DNA of 64,000 nt from positions 7,718,568 to 7,782,567 of the forward strand of contig NC_086040.1 in assembly GCF_036323735.1 (NCBI RefSeq), given 5' to 3'. Numbering within the stretch: position 1 is the stretch's first letter; each line of letters opens with the position of its first letter. The notes under the pieces are model-generated. The model had not been told where the DNA came from and searched no databases. It saw only the letters and a list, made by a program, of their open reading frames with translations. Shown here piece by piece: positions 59,276-64,000 of the stretch. The translations under genes were made by a program, and so were the position numbers. Source of the stretch: Rattus norvegicus (Eukaryota > Chordata > Mammalia > Rodentia > Muridae).

Positions 59276-59395
59276 TGATATCATGCCGCCATCCCTATGA
59301 TATCGTTCCCCCACCTCGATGACGTCATGCCCCACCCCCACGATGTCAGGCCCGACATCCCATATGTCACGCCCCCGTCCCCGTGATGTCATGCC
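59276..59395. promoter_or_regulatory. CRE-like tandem array, six 21-22 bp units
   Basis: Units begin at 59,276, 59,298, 59,320, 59,341, 59,362 and 59,384. Cores are TGATATCA, TGATATCG, TGACGTCA (perfect CRE), CGATGTCA, ATATGTCA and TGATGTCA, each followed by a C-rich linker. The spacing is about two helical turns, so bound factors would face the same side. bZIP factors (CREB/CREM/ATF) bind this core. The local sequence is richer in CpG than the rest of the window. Confidence 0.75.
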
Positions 59396-59417
59396 TGCGC
59401 CCCTTGCTAGAATGGTT

Positions 59418-59427
59418 GTATATATTC
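59418..59427. promoter_or_regulatory. TATA-like box beside the CRE array
   Basis: GTATATATTC, 24 bp to the right of the last CRE unit. It is near-palindromic and could serve either strand. The classical order (CREs, then TATA) points to the plus strand, while the repeat gene lies on the minus strand. A bidirectional promoter is possible. Confidence 0.4.
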
Positions 59428-59429
59428 AA

Positions 59430-60420
59430 CAGGTAACATTTTGAATGCTGCCCTGTCACCACACTCCTCCAGGCTCCCACCATTTACAGTCCCTCCATCT
59501 ATCCTCTCCCCTTCTTCTCTGAGAGAGTGGAGGACACCTCTGGGTGCACCTTCTCCCCTGGCACATCAAATCTCTTCAGAACTAGATTCATCGTCTCCCA
59601 CCAGGTTCTGAAAACGCAGCCCGGCTAGGAGAACAGGATCCACTGACAGGCCGCAGGTTTTGTGAACCCACGTGAAGACCAATGTGCTCCTCCGCCTCTC
59701 TCAGCCCTTCCTTCAGCTCTTCAGTGAGACTCAGTGAGCTCCATCTGATATTTGGCCATGCGCCTCTGCTTCTGTGTCTGTCGGATGCTCAATGGAGCCT
59801 TGCAGAGGACAATAACGCTACCCTCCCGTCTGCAAACACAAGAAACGATCATTAGTAATGTCAGGGTTTGCGTCTGCCCATAGGATAAGTCTCACATCCG
59901 GCCACTTATCCTTTGGCTATTCCCTCATTTCCTCTTCCATCTCTGTCCCTGTGTCTATAATATATGGGGCAATTTATGGGTCAAAATTTTGGGGGTGGGT
60001 ATGTGTCCTTATCCTTCCAACTTAAGTCCGCCGTGGCTATGGAAAGTGAACATTTCCGTATCTGTATCCCCACTGCTACAAGTCTCAGCTAAAGTCACCC
60101 TCATCTTTGCCAGGGTAGCCTCACCCATCCAAGATTGCTGGCAAATAATAGAGATAGCACCCACCCTGGACAGTCACTGATTTCAGTTTAATTCTCTTGG
60201 CACTCTGTCCCTCTTGCCCGTCTCTCCCAATAAATGATTCTCAAACCCCATTTCTCTTCCCATCCCCACAGCCGCCCATTCCCTTCCTTCCATCTGCCTC
60301 CTCTCATTATTTTATTCCTCCTTCTGAGTGAAATTCAACCATTTTTCTTGGGTCTTTCTTCATGTTTAGCCTCTTTGGTTCCGTAGATCATAGTGTGTGA
60401 ATTCTGTACTTTATGGTTAA
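59430..60420. other. Single-copy-looking stretch, no gene seen
   Basis: Relatively C/T-rich on the plus strand. Frames are 63 codons or shorter. If the TATA-like box works on the plus strand, this would be the transcribed side, but I see no coding signal. The right part (from about 60,360) passes into L1 debris. Confidence 0.4.
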
Positions 60421-60800
60421 TACCATGTTTTAATTGAGTATGTACATGTCATTTTGGGTCTCAGTTACCTCATTCAGAACAATATTTTCTCAGTCCATCT
60501 ACTTCATCACATGTTCACAATGTCCTTATTATTCATAGCTCCGTAGTTTTCCATAGTGTAAATGAACCACATTTTCTGTAGCCATTTTTTGGTTGAGGGG
60601 CTTCTGGGTTATTTCTATTTCTATTTTCTGCTCTTTATGAAGAAAGCAGTTAGGAACCTTATGGAGCACATGTCCTTGTGGTATGTCAGAGGACGTTTCA
60701 GATATAAGGCCAGGAGTAGTATAGCTGAGTCTTTAGGAAGAATATTCCCCATTTTTCTGAATCCACTGGATAGATATGCAAAGTAATTATTTGGATTTGA
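60420..60800 (-). mobile_element. L1 ORF2 3'-end fragment, antisense
   Basis: Antisense L1 words: 'ttttgggtctcagttacctc' near 60,452 and 'tagttttccatagtgtaaat' near 60,544. It is the counterpart of 1-310, in the right paralogous segment. Confidence 0.72.
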
Positions 60801-61019
60801 TGTCCCCACAGCAAATGTTATTTATATCCTGATATTTATCTCCTTCCTCAAAGAAGGTTGCCCCTGACTAGACCTCTATCATGGATTAAGGAGATCGCAT
60901 ATGAACATTCTGTCCATTTTAACTGTTCAGTAAATGCTAGAGATTATGACAGGGAGTCAGAGGGGAAAGTTGATACTGGAGGGTTGAGGGTGGGGTTAGG
61001 TAGAGAGGTAGAAGAGGGT

Positions 61020-61345
61020 AAGAGAGGAATAGTATTATTACTATATAATAATTTAATGTACTAACATAATATATTAATATTAATTATATTTTATCATGAT
61101 ATTAATATATACTAATTTAATATTTTAATACAATTTATCTATATTTATTATTTATTATAATAATATAATTTACTATATTAATATGGTATATTAATATTTA
61201 TTTTATATTATCATAATGTTGATATATAACAATTTAATATGTTAATATAGTATATTAATATAAATTATATTATTATAATGTTAATATATAATAATTTAAT
61301 ATATTAATTTAATATAATAATATTTTATATATGTATACACATGTA
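61020..61345. repeat. AT-rich minisatellite, about 63-bp unit
   Basis: Almost entirely A and T. Repeated words 'caatttaatatgttaatata' and 'taataatttaatatattaat' recur about 63 bp apart (61,223 and 61,286). Counterpart of 2,225-2,500. Confidence 0.75.
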
Positions 61346-61369
61346 TATAAATATATTGCATGGTATGAA

Positions 61370-63230
61370 ACATTCAAAAAGTTAACTCCTATTGGAGCTC
61401 GCACGTTAATGGGAAATGCTGAGGGTATAATATTTTTTTCACTACAATTTCCCTATATGGTGGATCACTTTGATGGTTTTTCATAGATTTATCCACTCCT
61501 GCAGCCTCAGGAGGAAGCCTATATGATGGCACTGAGTGGCGGTTTTCATATGCCCTTGGATATTATTTTACAGCATTTTACCTAGTATTTTACCACCAAT
61601 GTTCGTAAGGGAAATTCGTCTGAAATTCTTTCTTTGTTGAGTCGTTTGTGATTTAGGTGACAGTGGCGTCAGGGTGACAGTGGCGTCATGGAATCAGTTT
61701 GGCATTTTCCTCCAGTTTCTGTTTTTTTTGAGTAGGTTGAGAATTCTTTGAAAATCTGGTAGGAGTCTGCATTCAATCTGTCCCTGGGGCTCTTCACTGG
61801 AGAAACTTAATTACTGTTTGTGACTCTTTAGCTGTTGTACACCTATTTACATAAGTTATATTGCCTGAATTTACCTGTGGTCAGTGTAATCAGTCTACAC
61901 AATCATCCACTAGGTTCAGAGCTTCTAATTTTGGAGACAGCAGGTTTTTGAAGTGAGACCTAATGATTCTGTGACTTTCATCATTGTCCATTGTCCATTG
62001 TTACGGCTTCCTGCTCATTTCTGATTTTGTTATTTAGATGCTGTCTCTCCACCTATTACATTATTTGTCTGAGGGTTTGTCTGTCTGGTTGATGTTCCCA
62101 AGGAATCAGCTCTTGTTTTTTTGGTTTTTTGGTTTTTTTTTTTTTTTTTTGATCTTTATATTCTCTGTTTCTGATGGATAACTCTCACCCCAAGTCTGAT
62201 CATTTCTTGCTGTCTCCTCCTTTAATATGTATTTGTTTCTTTTTATTTTAGAGATTTAGGGTGTGCTGGGAAATTGCTAGTGTGAGGTCTCTCCGCTTTC
62301 TTCATGAAAGCGCTCTGTGCTGTATATGCATGTTCCTCTTAGCACTGTTTTAAGTTTGGAGAAGCTGTGCCTTCATTTTCATTAAATTCTAGGAACCATT
62401 TTTGTTTTTCATGTATTGTCTGAACTGGTGGTATTTCAGTTGTGAGCTATTGAATTTCAATGAGTTTATACACTTTTTCTTATTGTTGAAGTCCAGTTTT
62501 AATCCATGGTGACCTGAGAAGATCCAATGGTTAGCACTGTCTTTCTGTATCTGTTGTGGTTTGTTTAGAGTGGGAGAAAATGGTCAGTTTAGGATAAGGT
62601 TCCATGAGGTACTGAAAAGAGAGTGTGTACTTTTATTTTTGTGTGAACTATTTTGTAGATATCAGTGAGGTCAATTTAATTGAACCCCGTGTTAGTTACA
62701 TCATTTTTTTTTAGGTTTTGTCTTAATGGCCTGCCCTTGGTGAGAGTGGGACTTTGATGTCCCCCGCTATTAATGTGTGAGGTTCGATGTGATATTTAAG
62801 CTTCAGCAATATTTCTCTCACCAATGTTGCTGCTTTTGTCCTTGTCATATACACATCCAGAATTGAGATTCCATTTTGGTGGATTTTTCCTCTGATGCAT
62901 ATGAAGTGTCCTTCCCCATCTCTTTTGATTACTTTTGGTTGAATATCTGGTTTGCTAGATGTTTGAATGGCTACACCATCTTGTTTCTTGTGTCCATTTG
63001 CTTGGAAAACTGTTTCCAACTCCTTAGTCTGAGGTTATGTCTATCTCGGTTGCTGGATTGTGTTTCCTGAGTGCAACAAAAGGATGGGTCCTGTTTTTAA
63101 ATCCAATGTGTTAGCCTGTGTCCTTTTACTGTTGAGTAGAGGCCATTAATGCTTAAAGGTATTAAAGAGAAATGATATTTAGTTCATGCTATTTTGATGT
63201 TGCGGGAGCGGGGTTTATTTGCTTGCATGT
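61370..63230 (-). mobile_element. L1 ORF2 RT-to-endonuclease block, antisense (right copy)
   Basis: Paralogue of 2,640-4,440. The minus frame at 62,723-63,019 (98 codons) is L1 endonuclease, with VFQANGHKKQDGVAI, KVIKRDGEGHFICIRGKI and PHTLIAGDIKVPLS, slightly better preserved than in the left copy. It is otherwise full of stops. Confidence 0.88.
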
Positions 63231-63419
63231 TTTTTGGTTTATGTTTTTTCAATTGTGATGGTTGAGTGCGTATGTGAGTATTAGATCTGTTCTGTAGTGT
63301 TCATAGTTTTTTTTTGGTTTGCATGTTTTTCTTTTTGTTTTTTGGGGGAGCTGCTAGAGTATGCATGTGAATATGAGATCCCTTCTGTAGGTTATGCTGC
63401 ATAATTACTAAATTCTAGT

Positions 63420-63725
63420 GGGAGGCAGGATGTTTCAATTTCTGAAAATCCATCAATATAATCCACTATATAATGAAACTGAAAGAAAAAAATTACATGA
63501 TAATCTCATTAGTTGGTGAAAAAGATTGCAAAAATATTCCAACACCCCTTCATGTTAAGAGCATGAGAGTGATCAGGGATACCAGTCCTATGCAGAAACA
63601 TAATAGAAGTAATGGATAGCAAGCCAGTACCCAACATCAAATGGAAAGAAATGTAAAGCAAGTCAAGGACAATGTAAGGTTGCCCACACTCCCTATTCAG
63701 TATATTATTTAATTTATAACCAGGG
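63420..63725 (+). mobile_element. L1 ORF2 RT fragment, sense (right copy)
   Basis: Paralogue of 4,640-5,000, with 'gaaaatccatcaatataatc' near 63,444 and 'gacaatgtaaggttgcccac' near 63,668. It is inverted relative to the preceding L1 block, as in the left copy. Confidence 0.8.
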
Positions 63726-64000
63726 TAAAAGCATGGTTCAAATTTGGTTCTGATATGGAGTATGGCCAAGGCCTGTGAAGGAAGAATGGCACAGAGCTGT
63801 AGAACTCCTCAGTTATGTCCAACTCTTCAGCACAGTCTCCTTGGACCTTTGTGAGTCATGAACCCAACAAGGACTTCATGCAATTGTCAGTCGGTTATTG
63901 CACTATACCTCCCTTACTCTAAGAAGTGCATAAAAATCCTCATGGAGCTTCCCACCACTCAGAGGGCAGCACCATTTGCAATTGCAATAACAGAGGTCGA

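Larger units (their letters stand above)
60800..64000. repeat. Right copy of the paralogous segment (pair with 300-5,340)
   Basis: Same landmarks and orientation as the left end, without the 540-2,230 insert: 'cctgatatttatctccttcc' near 60,827, an AT minisatellite, antisense L1 RT-EN, sense L1 RT, and then the unique 'atggccaaggcctgtgaagg' piece near 63,762. The window ends inside it. Confidence 0.75.

Overview
The window looks like repeat-dense rodent DNA, most probably rat. The main pointers are a rat-type ID (BC1-like) SINE with intact A and B boxes, a B2 SINE, many rodent L1 (Lx / L1_Rn-like) fragments, and IAP-like endogenous retrovirus LTRs carrying the AAGATGGCG motif. I see no intact conventional protein-coding gene. 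Most open frames are chance frames inside L1, LTR or microsatellite sequence.

Layout. (1) 1-5,340 is old L1 debris with an AT-rich minisatellite, and its paralogue in the same orientation closes the window at about 60,420-64,000. (2) 5,860-11,440 holds about two and a half tandem copies of a 2.2-2.4 kb unit, each full copy carrying an antisense L1 3' UTR and a TA microsatellite. (3) 11,440-20,280 is mostly L1 fragments in both orientations. (4) 20,290-22,470 is largely unassigned, with CA/ACAT microsatellites. (5) From about 22,480 to 58,140 the backbone is a degenerate array of about 30-bp units. Read on the minus strand it encodes a 10-residue Ser/Gln-rich repeat, roughly S-[A/V/T]-Q-G-x-L-x-x-S-P. 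The array is split by an internally deleted L1 with a B2 inside it (24,000-27,745) and by two tandem IAP-like proviruses (36,120-41,496 and 41,522-47,162). The right part (49.5-58.1 kb) keeps minus-strand reading frames up to 335 codons; the left part is more eroded. (6) 58,240-58,443 is a CA microsatellite. (7) 58,450-60,400 is single-copy-looking. It carries six copies of a 21-22 bp repeat built around CRE-like cores (one perfect TGACGTCA), a nearby TATA-like box, and a short minus-strand frame ending at a good splice donor.

Interpretation (inference): regions 5-7 look like a decayed gene on the minus strand, with a CRE-rich promoter at about 59.3 kb, a short first coding exon at about 59.1 kb and one very large repetitive exon of about 21 kb before insertions. 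CRE arrays suggest cAMP/CREM-driven expression such as in spermatids. I do not recognise the gene family. Frameshifts and stops make the present copy a probable pseudogene or noncoding locus. Boundaries of old repeats are approximate because they were judged by eye.
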